Source: Bacteroidia bacterium (GTDB lineage Bacteria > Bacteroidota > Bacteroidia > 2-12-FULL-35-15). From it: a stretch of 64,000 nucleotides of DNA. Below, one piece after another: positions 49,720-58,417 of the stretch. The stretch covers positions 58,089 to 122,088 of the forward strand of contig JAGVJJ010000010.1 in NCBI GenBank assembly GCA_020051175.1. Direction: 5' to 3'. How positions within the stretch are numbered: the stretch's first letter is position 1; each line of letters opens with the position of its first letter. Position numbers and translations under genes: made by a program. A model generated the notes under the pieces. The model was not told the origin of the DNA. It did not search any database and saw only the letters and a list, made by a program, of their open reading frames with translations.

Positions 49720-51246
49720 ATGAAAACAGATGTAATTATCGTGGGGGCAGGTCCGACAGGACTTATGGCTGCCAATCAGCTAGCCCGGTTTGGAATTGAT
49801 TTTATAGTTATTGATTTAAAAAGTGCACCCACTGCTGAATCGAGGGCCATTGCTGTTACAGCCCGTAGTCTGGAAATTTACCAGCAAATGGGGCTTTCGG
49901 ATACTGTTTTGGAACAAGGGACAAAAATAAACTCATTTAACGTTTACTCTGAAGGAGAAAGAAAAGCGGAAGTAAAGATTGGCGAAATTGGAGTTGGGTT
50001 ATCCGACTTCCATTTTTTACTTGCCTTTGAGCAAAGTAAGAATGAAGAACTGCTGTATCAAAACTTAAAGTCAATCCATAAAAATGTTTTGTGGAACACT
50101 GAATTCCTTGAACTGAAAGAATGGACGGACAACATCGAAATTCTTGCCAGGTACGAAAACAAACCTACCTCTATATCCGCAAAGTACCTCATAGCCTGTG
50201 ATGGAGCGAAAAGCCCAATCAGGCATCAGCTTAACTTCAAATTTGAGGGTGGAACATATGAGAACAAATTCTTTGTGGCTGATGTAATAATGAACTGGAA
50301 TCTAGAATATGATAAACTGATTGTTAGTCCTTCCGACAAAAATTTTTGTGCGTTCTTTCCTCTGAAGGGGAACAAGCGTTACAGAGTTTTAGGCACTTTG
50401 CCCAAAGGATATGATACAAAAGAAGATGTTTCTTTTCAGGATATTGGGAAAGAAATTTTGAATGCCACCAGGCTGAATATTGATTTTGAAAAAGTGCATT
50501 GGTTTTCGGTTTACAAATTGCACCACCGCTGTGTAAACAGCTTCAACAAAGGCAATGTTTATCTCGCAGGCGACAGTGCCCATATTCACAGTCCGGCAGG
50601 GGGACAAGGAATGAATACAGGTTTGCAGGATGCATATAACATTGCCTGGAAAATGGCATTTGTGCTGAAAGGACATGCTCATAAACGTTTATTGGACACC
50701 TATAACGAAGAACGGCTTCCTTTCGCGCAATGGTTGATGAAATTTACCGACAGGATGTTCTCAATTATGAGCAGCGATAATTGGTTCATTGCAAGGTTCC
50801 GTAAATTCTTTGCATTACGTTTGGTTGAAATTATTATGTCGAAAGAAGCAATAAAACCAATTGTATTCCGAACTGTATCTCAAATTACATATACTTATCG
50901 CGGCAAAAGCCTTTCAGCTCCCTATAGGTCCAAACAAAAACTGAAATTCAGAACAGGCGACAGGCTGCCCTATGTTTCTGAAAATTATTATACGCAATTT
51001 ACTGAGCCAGTTTTTCATCTAATACACATTACCAACCAGAACGATAAAGTTTTGGAAAACAATGGAATGCTTCCCTTCCCAATAAAAATGATTAAGAACA
51101 GCATAAATGACTGGGAACGTTTTGGAGTTAAATCGGAACTTTTTATTTTGGTAAGACCCGATAATTATATAGCTCTCATATCAGACACATTGAATGAAGG
51201 CATCCTGGAAGCCTATTTTAACGCATGTTTTACAAACAACACATAA
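49720..51246 (+). CDS. FAD-dependent aromatic-type monooxygenase
   Basis: This 508-residue flavoprotein has the nucleotide-binding VGAGPTGLMAANQLARFG at residues 7-24, the DG motif in CDGAKSPIR, and the GD motif in LAGDSAHIHSPAGGQGMN with the following LQDAYNIAWK, the three hallmarks of group A hydroxylases such as phenol 2-monooxygenase. These insert one oxygen atom using NAD(P)H. The C-terminal thioredoxin-like part is only partly recognisable. The gene stands alone in the accessory stretch, so the substrate is unknown. Confidence 0.85.
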   Translation: MKTDVIIVGAGPTGLMAANQLARFGIDFIVIDLKSAPTAESRAIAVTARSLEIYQQMGLSDTVLEQGTKINSFNVYSEGERKAEVKIGEIGVGLSDFHFLLAFEQSKNEELLYQNLKSIHKNVLWNTEFLELKEWTDNIEILARYENKPTSISAKYLIACDGAKSPIRHQLNFKFEGGTYENKFFVADVIMNWNLEYDKLIVSPSDKNFCAFFPLKGNKRYRVLGTLPKGYDTKEDVSFQDIGKEILNATRLNIDFEKVHWFSVYKLHHRCVNSFNKGNVYLAGDSAHIHSPAGGQGMNTGLQDAYNIAWKMAFVLKGHAHKRLLDTYNEERLPFAQWLMKFTDRMFSIMSSDNWFIARFRKFFALRLVEIIMSKEAIKPIVFRTVSQITYTYRGKSLSAPYRSKQKLKFRTGDRLPYVSENYYTQFTEPVFHLIHITNQNDKVLENNGMLPFPIKMIKNSINDWERFGVKSELFILVRPDNYIALISDTLNEGILEAYFNACFTNNT

Positions 51247-51288
51247 GCTTATAATAAACAAGCTTATAAACCTCAATTATCGCCCAAA

Positions 51289-51708
51289 TTGAACCCATTA
51301 AGGAAAGCCATAAATTATATGGTAAATAAGCCTAAAGTGTTGTTCTTAACCGATAGCCTGGGAGCCATGGTTACCGCGTTTTTATTGTTTGCAGTATTGA
51401 GAAACTTTAACAAGCACATCGGTATGCCTGAAACAATACTAGTTTACCTCTCCTTAATAGCGGTCTCTTTCTGTATTTATTCAATAACCTGTTTCCTTTT
51501 TTTGAAACGGAATTGGGTACCATTTATAAAAGCAATAAGTTATGTTAATTTACTTTACTGCGCTGGAACCTTTGGACTGTTAATAGCCTACCATTCTGTT
51601 CTTACTACTCTTGGAATAATTTATTTTTGGATGGAAATAGCAATTATCTGTATACTTGTTTACATTGAACTTACAGTTGCGGCAACAATCAGGCAAAATA
51701 ATCTGTAA
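51289..51708 (+). CDS. Small four-helix membrane protein
   Basis: The ORF starts with TTG; an ATG ten codons later (MVNKPKVLFL, 51319) is an equally good start. Four hydrophobic helices span most of the 139 residues (about 17-36, 45-66, 78-100 and 108-130). No family is recognised. It follows the monooxygenase by 42 bases on the same strand. Confidence 0.55.
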   Translation: MNPLRKAINYMVNKPKVLFLTDSLGAMVTAFLLFAVLRNFNKHIGMPETILVYLSLIAVSFCIYSITCFLFLKRNWVPFIKAISYVNLLYCAGTFGLLIAYHSVLTTLGIIYFWMEIAIICILVYIELTVAATIRQNNL

Positions 51709-51878
51709 CAATCCCGGCATTATAATAACGTGTGAACAATGTATAAGTGCAGGTAGTGTATTAATGGCAGGGAACAGACAGAAACCATGAACAATAAAAA
51801 ACAAACCAGAGAAGTGGATAAGGTTCACGATATACGTTAAAAAATAAGCCCCGGTCAATTTTGTTACCAAGTACTATT

Positions 51879-52502
51879 ATGAAACATATCTTCTTTTTCA
51901 TATTCATTTTTGCAGCAACTAATTTGTTATCCCAGACATTTTACAAAATCGAACACAACGATGACAAAACAGGAAAGTTCAAACAATTTCCATGTTATAT
52001 CGAAATTGATACTGCTCAAATAAAGGATCCGAAAACCGTAAAAGTTGAATACAATGGCAAGCAAATTGAACCAGCCGGCAACAGGTTTTATTTAAGTACT
52101 ATTCCATTCACGGAGGGTACAAACCTGAAGATAAGTCGAACAGATCATGATAGTCGTCCAATCGACAAACAAAAAATAAAAGAACATTTTGCCAATAATC
52201 ATGCACATGACAAAGGAAGCTTTTATGAAATTCGCGTAGACCGAGATTCTGTATATGTTGGCACTGATTATAAGGCAGTTGTTGAAATTGACAAATCAAA
52301 AGTGGAAGATCTCAGTAACATAACTGTCCTGTTTTACGATGTGCCATTGGAAAGGAAAGACAACAAATTTTTTATTCAGTACGCGCCCATGAAGCCCTTT
52401 GAAAGCTCATACGAGTTAACAATTATAAATAAAGAGAATAACCAGGCCCCATTAAAAATAACAAAATACGTTTATGGCATGCTTCCCACGAGTAAGCGTT
52501 AA
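51879..52502 (+). CDS. Exported hypothetical protein
   Basis: With the ATG at 51879 (MKHIFFFIFIF) the protein has 207 residues and a clean signal peptide (to about LLSQ); the track start was an upstream TTG. Two similar halves can be seen: CYIEIDTAQIKDPKTVKVEYNGKQIE near the start and AVVEIDKSKVEDLSNITVLFYDVPLE later, each followed by N(R/K)F(Y/F), suggesting a duplicated beta domain. The function is not recognised. Confidence 0.6.
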   Translation: MKHIFFFIFIFAATNLLSQTFYKIEHNDDKTGKFKQFPCYIEIDTAQIKDPKTVKVEYNGKQIEPAGNRFYLSTIPFTEGTNLKISRTDHDSRPIDKQKIKEHFANNHAHDKGSFYEIRVDRDSVYVGTDYKAVVEIDKSKVEDLSNITVLFYDVPLERKDNKFFIQYAPMKPFESSYELTIINKENNQAPLKITKYVYGMLPTSKR

Positions 52503-52556
52503 GATGAACTGTAGTTACCTTAAAAACATGAATAATGAATTAAGAACCATGCGCCT

Positions 52557-53114
52557 ATGAAATCAAAAGCAGAAGATGGGCTTACTGATGCTAAGCGCCA
52601 TGAATTCATGGCAAAAGGGTTAATACTACTTTTAATTGGTTTGTTCTGTTTGGGATATAGTTCCCCTAAAAAGACGGATGCAGCCCTTCCGTTTAACAAG
52701 ATAGTTTTTCATTCAATCGGATGCTTTGAAAGCTGCCTTAGCTATCATCTTCAAATTAATGCCAATAAAAACATGGAATTATACGTATCAGATGCCGGGC
52801 GATTAAATAGAGAGAATAATTTCAAGAGTGATACTTCACAGATGGGTTATTTCAGCGGAAGCGCTAATGATTCAATATTTGAAGATCTGATTAAAGAGAT
52901 TGAAACTATTGAACTAGCTAAACTGGAATTCGATGGGGCAAAGTGTTGTGATGGAACAATAACAACAATTATTGTATACTATGACGGTAAGAGAAAGTTT
53001 CTACAATCAATGTTCCCTCCACAAAAAGCTGATAAACTTATAAATATACTTTATGGCCTTTGTAGGAATAGTAAGTTGACAAAAACAGCAAAAAAATTCG
53101 ATATAGAGGAATAA
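52557..53114 (+). CDS. DUF6438-like protein
   Basis: This 185-residue protein has a hydrophobic stretch near residues 20-35 that may be a signal or anchor, then a domain with HSIGCFESCLSYHLQI and a paired CC in GAKCCDGT, as in the DUF6438 family of Bacteroidota. The start is not certain; MAKGLILLLIGL (residue 19) would give a cleaner signal peptide. No enzyme activity is known for the family. Confidence 0.6.
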   Translation: MKSKAEDGLTDAKRHEFMAKGLILLLIGLFCLGYSSPKKTDAALPFNKIVFHSIGCFESCLSYHLQINANKNMELYVSDAGRLNRENNFKSDTSQMGYFSGSANDSIFEDLIKEIETIELAKLEFDGAKCCDGTITTIIVYYDGKRKFLQSMFPPQKADKLINILYGLCRNSKLTKTAKKFDIEE

Positions 53115-53159
53115 GCAATACTTTAAAAAGCAGCGTTTTTTTCAACCACTACTCTCGAA

Positions 53160-53732
53160 TTACCCCTTTTCCCCCCACCTATACGTGGTTTGTTCCAGGC
53201 CGCATAAATCCAGCGCACGGTCAATCACCGTAGCTGCAAGCGATTCAAAATCAGAAGGTTTGCTATAAAACGAAGGACTGGCAGGGCAGATAATCCCACC
53301 AGCTTCTGTAATGGTTTTCATGTTGTTGATATGAATCAGGCTCAGAGGGGTATCGCGGGTAATCAACACAAGCTTTCGTCTTTCTTTCAGCATTACATCG
53401 GCAGCACGGGTGGTTAAATCATTGGAAATACCGGAAGCAATCCTTGCCATGGTCCCCATGGAGCAGGGACAAATAATCATACTTGTATATTTGGCTGAAC
53501 CTGAGGCAAATGGAGCAAAAAAATCGGATTTACTATACAGCTTAAAAGGAAATTTATCGTAATCACTGTTTCCCAGCTCAAACTGCCATACCTGTTTGGC
53601 ATTGTCAGACATTACAACTCCCACATCTTCAATCTGTTGCTGCATATTTTGCAATTTTTGCAACAACACTTTGGCATAAATGGAACCACTGGCACCAGTA
53701 ATGGCAATTACTATTTTGTGTTTATTCTGCAT
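53160..53732 (-). CDS. ubiX: UbiX-type flavin prenyltransferase
   Basis: With the start at MQNKHKIVI (53732) the protein is 190 residues. It has the flavin-binding ITGASGSIYAK near residues 8-18, PCSMGTMARIASGI in the middle and the VLITRDTPLSLIHINNM motif, all typical of UbiX. UbiX makes prenylated FMN, the cofactor of UbiD decarboxylases. No ubiD lies nearby. The start overlaps the end of the outer-membrane protein gene by 11 bases, so the two are translated together. Confidence 0.92.
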   Translation of the reverse strand: MQNKHKIVIAITGASGSIYAKVLLQKLQNMQQQIEDVGVVMSDNAKQVWQFELGNSDYDKFPFKLYSKSDFFAPFASGSAKYTSMIICPCSMGTMARIASGISNDLTTRAADVMLKERRKLVLITRDTPLSLIHINNMKTITEAGGIICPASPSFYSKPSDFESLAATVIDRALDLCGLEQTTYRWGEKG

Positions 53733-54342
53733 TACTTCCTCCAAACCTGTATGTTAATGTAAATGCAAGCAAATTGTTCATTTGTCCGGGATTGTACCAG
53801 CGGCTTGCGCCAGAAGCATGCGGACGAATGGCTGTCAGCGAATGGCTAAAACGCCAGCTAATGCCCAGGTTTTTATAAATCGTATAGTTGATACCTAGGT
53901 TCACTGCCAGTTCCGTTTTATTGAACGGGTTAAGCCCTGTGAGATCCTGGAAATTAAAGAATTCCTGTTCTCCTATCAGAAAACCGATCCCCGGTCCAGC
54001 CTCATAGGTAAATTTCCCCTGGTGGTATTGAAGCAGCAAAGGCACTTCTATATAATTCAGCTTCAGGAAATAATAGTTATAATCGCCTTTATCGGGATTT
54101 CCATTGTGCTGGCTGCCTTTCTGGATATACATGATTTCAAACTGCCCTGTCCATTTTTCGCTGAAATTACCGGTAACCGAAGCGCCACCTGCAAATCCGG
54201 CTTTATTGTACCCACTGTAGGTATCCCCTGCCACCTGGCTGGTACTTACACCCGCTTTAAGCCCGGCAACAAACCGTTGCTGGGCACTAAGAGAGAGCGA
54301 AAAAAAGATGAACGCAAATAGTATAAAACGGTACAATTTCAT
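53722..54342 (-). CDS. Outer-membrane beta-barrel protein (PorT-like family)
   Basis: With the start at MKLYRFILF (54342), just after a -7 element, the protein is 206 residues with a signal peptide (to LSAQ). It shows amphipathic strands, GLKAGVSTSQVAGDTYSGYNKAGFAGG at the front, and an aromatic tail, as in the outer-membrane beta-barrel (PorT-like) family. This family is broad and its members are mostly of unknown function, so no type IX role can be assumed. The ubiX gene overlaps its end. Confidence 0.75.
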   Translation of the reverse strand: MKLYRFILFAFIFFSLSLSAQQRFVAGLKAGVSTSQVAGDTYSGYNKAGFAGGASVTGNFSEKWTGQFEIMYIQKGSQHNGNPDKGDYNYYFLKLNYIEVPLLLQYHQGKFTYEAGPGIGFLIGEQEFFNFQDLTGLNPFNKTELAVNLGINYTIYKNLGISWRFSHSLTAIRPHASGASRWYNPGQMNNLLAFTLTYRFGGSNAE

Positions 54343-54346
54343 TTTA

Positions 54347-54354
54347 CAAAGGTA
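54347..54354 (-). promoter_or_regulatory. -7 element of the barrel protein gene
   Basis: TACCTTTG on the minus strand ends four bases before the chosen ATG at 54342. If real, the mRNA leader is minimal. Confidence 0.4.
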
Positions 54355-54421
54355 ATGAATTGGAGCGTGGTTTGAAATGAAACCCGAATCATTCCACAAA
54401 CAGACTTTACTTTATAAATAA

Positions 54422-54456
54422 AAACAGGTGCCGCAAAAATCTGCAGGCACCTGTTT
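54422..54456 (-). terminator. Terminator after the PorP/SprF-like gene
   Basis: AAACAGGTGCC pairs with GGCACCTGTTT around a 13-base loop, 22 bases after the stop on the minus strand. Confidence 0.8.
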
Positions 54457-54477
54457 CTAATTAGGTCAATACGGTTT

Positions 54478-55584
54478 TTATTTCAGGTTGTACCTTGCTT
54501 TGGTACCCATCTGGTACAGGAAAGGGTTTGGAGTAACAAAACGCAGGAAAATCTCCGGGCCGCCACGTCCAAGGCTGGCTTTGGTAAGCTTGGAAGTATT
54601 AAGGTCGTAGCTGAACCCTATGGCATACTGCCCGAATTCAACCTGTGCCTGAAGAATAAGCGCATCAATATTCCTGTACGCTATACCAAGCCCAAAAGCA
54701 GATTGTTTAATGAAACCTGTATATTTTGAATCTTCTTTGAAATAATATTTTGTCATTAAACCAAAAAGAAGCTCTTTGCTCGGCCCCTGGAACTGGAACA
54801 AATAGCTTGGTACAAGCACCACGTTTGTGTTGGCAACACCAAAAGAAGCATCGCCATGCGCTACGTATTTGCGGTAAAGCCTGTCGTTGGAGCTGTCAAC
54901 AAACTTTTGTTTCGGACGGTTCAGGTGGAATGCAGAAAAACCGATTTTGATTTTTACACCGTTGTTGGCACCCACAGATTTTTCGCTCACTCCATAGCTC
55001 CAGTTCACACCGGCAGAAACATCCGGATAAATATAGTTCTGTGATGCCTGGTTTTCACCATGTGCAAGGTTTGGATCATAAGTGGTACCATTGTACTGAT
55101 CAGGAAATACAAGCTTGGAAAAATCGATTTTGCGCTGTACAACACCCGCTTGTAAACCCAGTGAAAGCATATTTTTGTCATTTACGGGAACAAAGCTGGC
55201 CAAAGATGCCAATACCTGGGAAGTACCCATATTGCCATCCCCTGCTTTATCGCTGAAAAAAGACAACCCGGCCGCAAGCCTGCTTACTGATTTTTTATAG
55301 GCTTTGGTTTTGTTATCTCCGGCCTTTTCCCAGTTGCTTGCTTTCAGCTTCATTTCAAAGGATGCACCATACGTTTTGTAAGGAACGGTAACGCCCCTCC
55401 ATTGGTCTTTATAGATAACAGAAGCCCTTAATGTGTGTGAAGCCCCTGTTAAAGCAGGATTCACCAATGTAGGAGTGTGCAGATATTGTGAAAAGTGGAT
55501 ATCCTGCGCAGAAGCCGAAGCTGTTATCAACAAACCAGTTATAACGCCAAGACTTGCTAACCTTAGGGAGTATAGTTTTTTCAT
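54478..55584 (-). CDS. PorP/SprF family type IX secretion membrane protein
   Basis: This 368-residue protein has a signal peptide (to about ASASAQ) and the PorP/SprF opening DIHFSQYLHTPTLVNPALTGA, followed by repeated barrel strands (SVIYKDQWRGV, IGFSAFHLNRPKQKF, GFSYDLNTSKL). SprF-like proteins help surface proteins such as SprB leave through the type IX pore; genomes hold many paralogues. Here no giant adhesin gene lies next to it, so its client is unknown. Confidence 0.9.
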   Translation of the reverse strand: MKKLYSLRLASLGVITGLLITASASAQDIHFSQYLHTPTLVNPALTGASHTLRASVIYKDQWRGVTVPYKTYGASFEMKLKASNWEKAGDNKTKAYKKSVSRLAAGLSFFSDKAGDGNMGTSQVLASLASFVPVNDKNMLSLGLQAGVVQRKIDFSKLVFPDQYNGTTYDPNLAHGENQASQNYIYPDVSAGVNWSYGVSEKSVGANNGVKIKIGFSAFHLNRPKQKFVDSSNDRLYRKYVAHGDASFGVANTNVVLVPSYLFQFQGPSKELLFGLMTKYYFKEDSKYTGFIKQSAFGLGIAYRNIDALILQAQVEFGQYAIGFSYDLNTSKLTKASLGRGGPEIFLRFVTPNPFLYQMGTKARYNLK

Positions 55585-55802
55585 AGTCTAATTTTAATCT
55601 TCAATTTTTACAAAAAAGACATCCACACTACACAAAAAATCGAACTGGTTAAAGATATATTATTTTTAACGAAAAGCAATGTGTAAAGGTTATTTTTATT
55701 TTAAAAGCTATTTTATGAGGACAACCTTCCCTTTTTGGGAGACATTTCTTCGTTTGCCAAATTTTTTTGTAAAAAAGCGAGTTGCAGTTGCTCTGAAATG
55801 AC

Positions 55803-55838
55803 AAAAAAATCCCGGTTACAAAATACTGCAACCGGGAC
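55803..55838 (-). terminator. Hairpin between the PorP-like and phosphohexomutase genes
   Basis: CCCGGTT and AACCGGG flank a 12-base loop, followed on the minus strand by a run of seven T. It lies 25-60 bases after the stop of the phosphohexomutase gene and would end its transcript. Confidence 0.8.
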
Positions 55839-55862
55839 CACCGCTTTATGTATATCTTTCTG

Positions 55863-57305
55863 TTACCTCATGTCTTCAGCCACAAGCTGCTGTGGCGCTG
55901 AACTTAACAGCGTTTCTTCAACGGCCTTTAAAATAAGGTTTACATTCTGAAGGGAATTTGACTCGGCATAATTCCTAAGCACAGGCTCAGTTCCTGATGC
56001 CCTGATCATCAGCCATTCCTCATCATTGAAGTAATATTTATAGCCATCAGTGGTTTCCGTTTTTGTAATTTCAAAGGGGCCAAACTTGGTGTACAAGTTA
56101 TTTTGGCAGTTGGAAACTATTCTATTCTTAAGTTCTTCCTGCAGGTGCAAATCAGCACGTTCAAAAGCAAACGTACCAACAATTGCATATACCTCGCCTA
56201 TAAGCTCCTGCAATGTTTTACCAGATTTTGCCATGTATTCCCAGATGGTAAGTCCCATCCAGATACCGTCTCGCTCCGGGATATGTCCCTTTATAGCAAT
56301 TCCGCCTGATTCTTCGCCACCAAGCAGTACATCTTCCTGGATCATGGTACCTACAATGTGCTTGAAGCCGATTTTGGTAATCTGTTGTTCCAATCCAAAG
56401 TGCTCGCACATTTTTCCAACTTTTTTGCTTACTGAAAATGCAGTAACCACCTTCCCTTTCATCCCTTTTTGCTCACATAAATATTTTATCAGCAGCAAAA
56501 TGATGTGATGCGAATCGATGAATTTACCATCGCTATCGTACAAGCCAATCCTGTCGGCATCCCCATCAGTAGCAAGGCCACAATCAATGTTGCCGGAAAA
56601 CTCAATAAGGTTGGATAATTCTCTCAGGTTTTTATGGATTGGTTCTGGTGCCTGGCCGTTGAACGATGGATTGTATTCACAGTGCAGCAACTCCGCATCC
56701 GGCAATAACCTTTTAATTACATTCTGTCCGGCACCGTACATGGCATCGTAAGCAAAGCGCAACCCACTTTTACGGATAGCTTTCAGGTCGAAGTTGGCTT
56801 CCACATGCTGGCAATACATTGTTTCCAGATCAATGAACTGTAACAGACCTTTTGTAATAAAGGTGCTCAGCTCCAATGTATCCGCTTTTATGGAAGACTG
56901 TTCCGGAATAAGGCTTTCAATCTCTTCAATTTTTTCAGGCAACAAAGGCCCACCGTAAGCGCCTTTGAGCTTATAACCATTATACGATGCCGGGTTATGG
57001 CTGGCAGTGATAACAATACCAAGGCTTGCATTCTGTCTCAATGTTCCCAGTGAAACCATAGGAGTAGATACAAAATCTTTTGCAAGGTGGACCTGTATTC
57101 CGTAACTGCACAGGATTTTGGTTGTAGTTTCAGCAAACAGTTCGCCACCAAAGCGGCAGTCGTGGCCAATCACAACTGAAGGTTCCTCATAATTCTGCAG
57201 CAGCCAGAGAGCCGTTGCCTCAGCCACTCTTGAAAGGTTATCCACAGTAAAGTCTTCAGCGATTATGGCCCGCCAGCCGTCTGTTCCAAATTTAATTTTT
57301 GTCAT
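55863..57305 (-). CDS. Phosphoglucomutase/phosphomannomutase family protein
   Basis: This 480-residue enzyme has the phosphohexomutase motifs in order: GTDGWRAI at the start, the phosphoserine loop TASHNP with Ser102, the metal loop TDGDADRIGLYD near 245, the sugar-binding GGEESGG in the third domain, and RASGTEPVLRNYAES in the fourth. It moves phosphate between C1 and C6 of a hexose, feeding cell-wall and polysaccharide synthesis. Which sugar is preferred cannot be told. Confidence 0.92.
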   Translation of the reverse strand: MTKIKFGTDGWRAIIAEDFTVDNLSRVAEATALWLLQNYEEPSVVIGHDCRFGGELFAETTTKILCSYGIQVHLAKDFVSTPMVSLGTLRQNASLGIVITASHNPASYNGYKLKGAYGGPLLPEKIEEIESLIPEQSSIKADTLELSTFITKGLLQFIDLETMYCQHVEANFDLKAIRKSGLRFAYDAMYGAGQNVIKRLLPDAELLHCEYNPSFNGQAPEPIHKNLRELSNLIEFSGNIDCGLATDGDADRIGLYDSDGKFIDSHHIILLLIKYLCEQKGMKGKVVTAFSVSKKVGKMCEHFGLEQQITKIGFKHIVGTMIQEDVLLGGEESGGIAIKGHIPERDGIWMGLTIWEYMAKSGKTLQELIGEVYAIVGTFAFERADLHLQEELKNRIVSNCQNNLYTKFGPFEITKTETTDGYKYYFNDEEWLMIRASGTEPVLRNYAESNSLQNVNLILKAVEETLLSSAPQQLVAEDMR

Positions 57306-57385
57306 AGGGTTTATTGATTTTTTAAGTTAATAGATTTCGGTACGAAATTTTCTCTATTTAGCGACTGGCGCTATAGCAATGTTAG

Positions 57386-58279
57386 CTAAACAAACTGTTC
57401 ATTCAGAAACTGAAATTCTTTTTCAAGCACTTGTTCAGTAACAACAGTTCTTTTGCCAGAAAACACAGGCAACTTAATTCCTTCAGGCAAAGCCAGCAAT
57501 GGCACATTGGTATTGTACGCCATTTTTTTGGTTGTGCTGAAACGGAACAACCGGTACAACAGGTTGTGCTTATGAGGTATGATGGCAACAATATCTGCAT
57601 CCCGGGCTTCAACAAAATCGTTGATGCCGTCCACTACACTGTCATTAATTATGTAATGTACAGAGTGTTCAACCTTTTTAAGCATCCTGCGTACATTCAA
57701 AAACACGGCTATATTTTTTGAGGATGTTTTTTCATCTTCGGCCTTTACATTGACAATGTATAATTTGGAATTAAAAAATGTAATAAAGTTTAACAGGGCC
57801 GTTAATGGCTTATCGTTTTCGAGCTCCAGGTAATCGGCTGCAAACACAACCTTATTGGGCATTGTAAACTTAGCCCCGGAAGGTATCATTAACACCGGAA
57901 TAGACAGGTTGCTTATTGCATCAGACGTATTATTACCAACAATAGATTCATCGTAAATGCCGGCAGAAATACCAAATACAATAAGTTCGGCATCCTTTTC
58001 CCGGGCCGTTTCAACAATTTTGCCAACCACATTATCAGGCTGGACACAAATTTCGAACTTTACATTTTCATTTGACTTTATGTGTTTTTCAAGCAAGGTA
58101 ATTGCCTTTAATTTTTTTTCTTCGAGCTGTGCATCGTTCAGGTAGTGTTCGGAATGCATTGACTGGCACACATGAATTAACGTAATGGTTGCTCCCATTG
58201 TTTGAGCAAGCTCAATGGAATAGTTCAGCGCGTTTTCTGCGGTCTCTGAAAAATCCGTAGGTACAATGATCGTTTTCAT
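57386..58279 (-). CDS. Tandem universal stress protein
   Basis: With the start at MKTIIVPTDF (58279) the protein has 297 residues and two UspA-like domains (about 1-145 and 150-290). The first is well formed (VPTDFSETAENALNYSIELAQ). The glycine-rich ATP-binding loop G-x2-G-x9-G(S/T) is not obvious in either domain, so it may be the non-ATP-binding kind. Such proteins assist survival under stress; the exact role is unknown. Confidence 0.87.
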   Translation of the reverse strand: MKTIIVPTDFSETAENALNYSIELAQTMGATITLIHVCQSMHSEHYLNDAQLEEKKLKAITLLEKHIKSNENVKFEICVQPDNVVGKIVETAREKDAELIVFGISAGIYDESIVGNNTSDAISNLSIPVLMIPSGAKFTMPNKVVFAADYLELENDKPLTALLNFITFFNSKLYIVNVKAEDEKTSSKNIAVFLNVRRMLKKVEHSVHYIINDSVVDGINDFVEARDADIVAIIPHKHNLLYRLFRFSTTKKMAYNTNVPLLALPEGIKLPVFSGKRTVVTEQVLEKEFQFLNEQFV

Positions 58280-58417
58280 TTTTGAGTGTATTATTGGTTC
58301 TTCCACAACAGGCTTCTTTCTTATTCAAATTTACTTTCATCTGCTCCTGTGTGCTGCAATTATTCGTTGATAGCGCCTTTTATGCTGCTGAATGAAAAAG
58401 AATCCCCGTGCTTTACA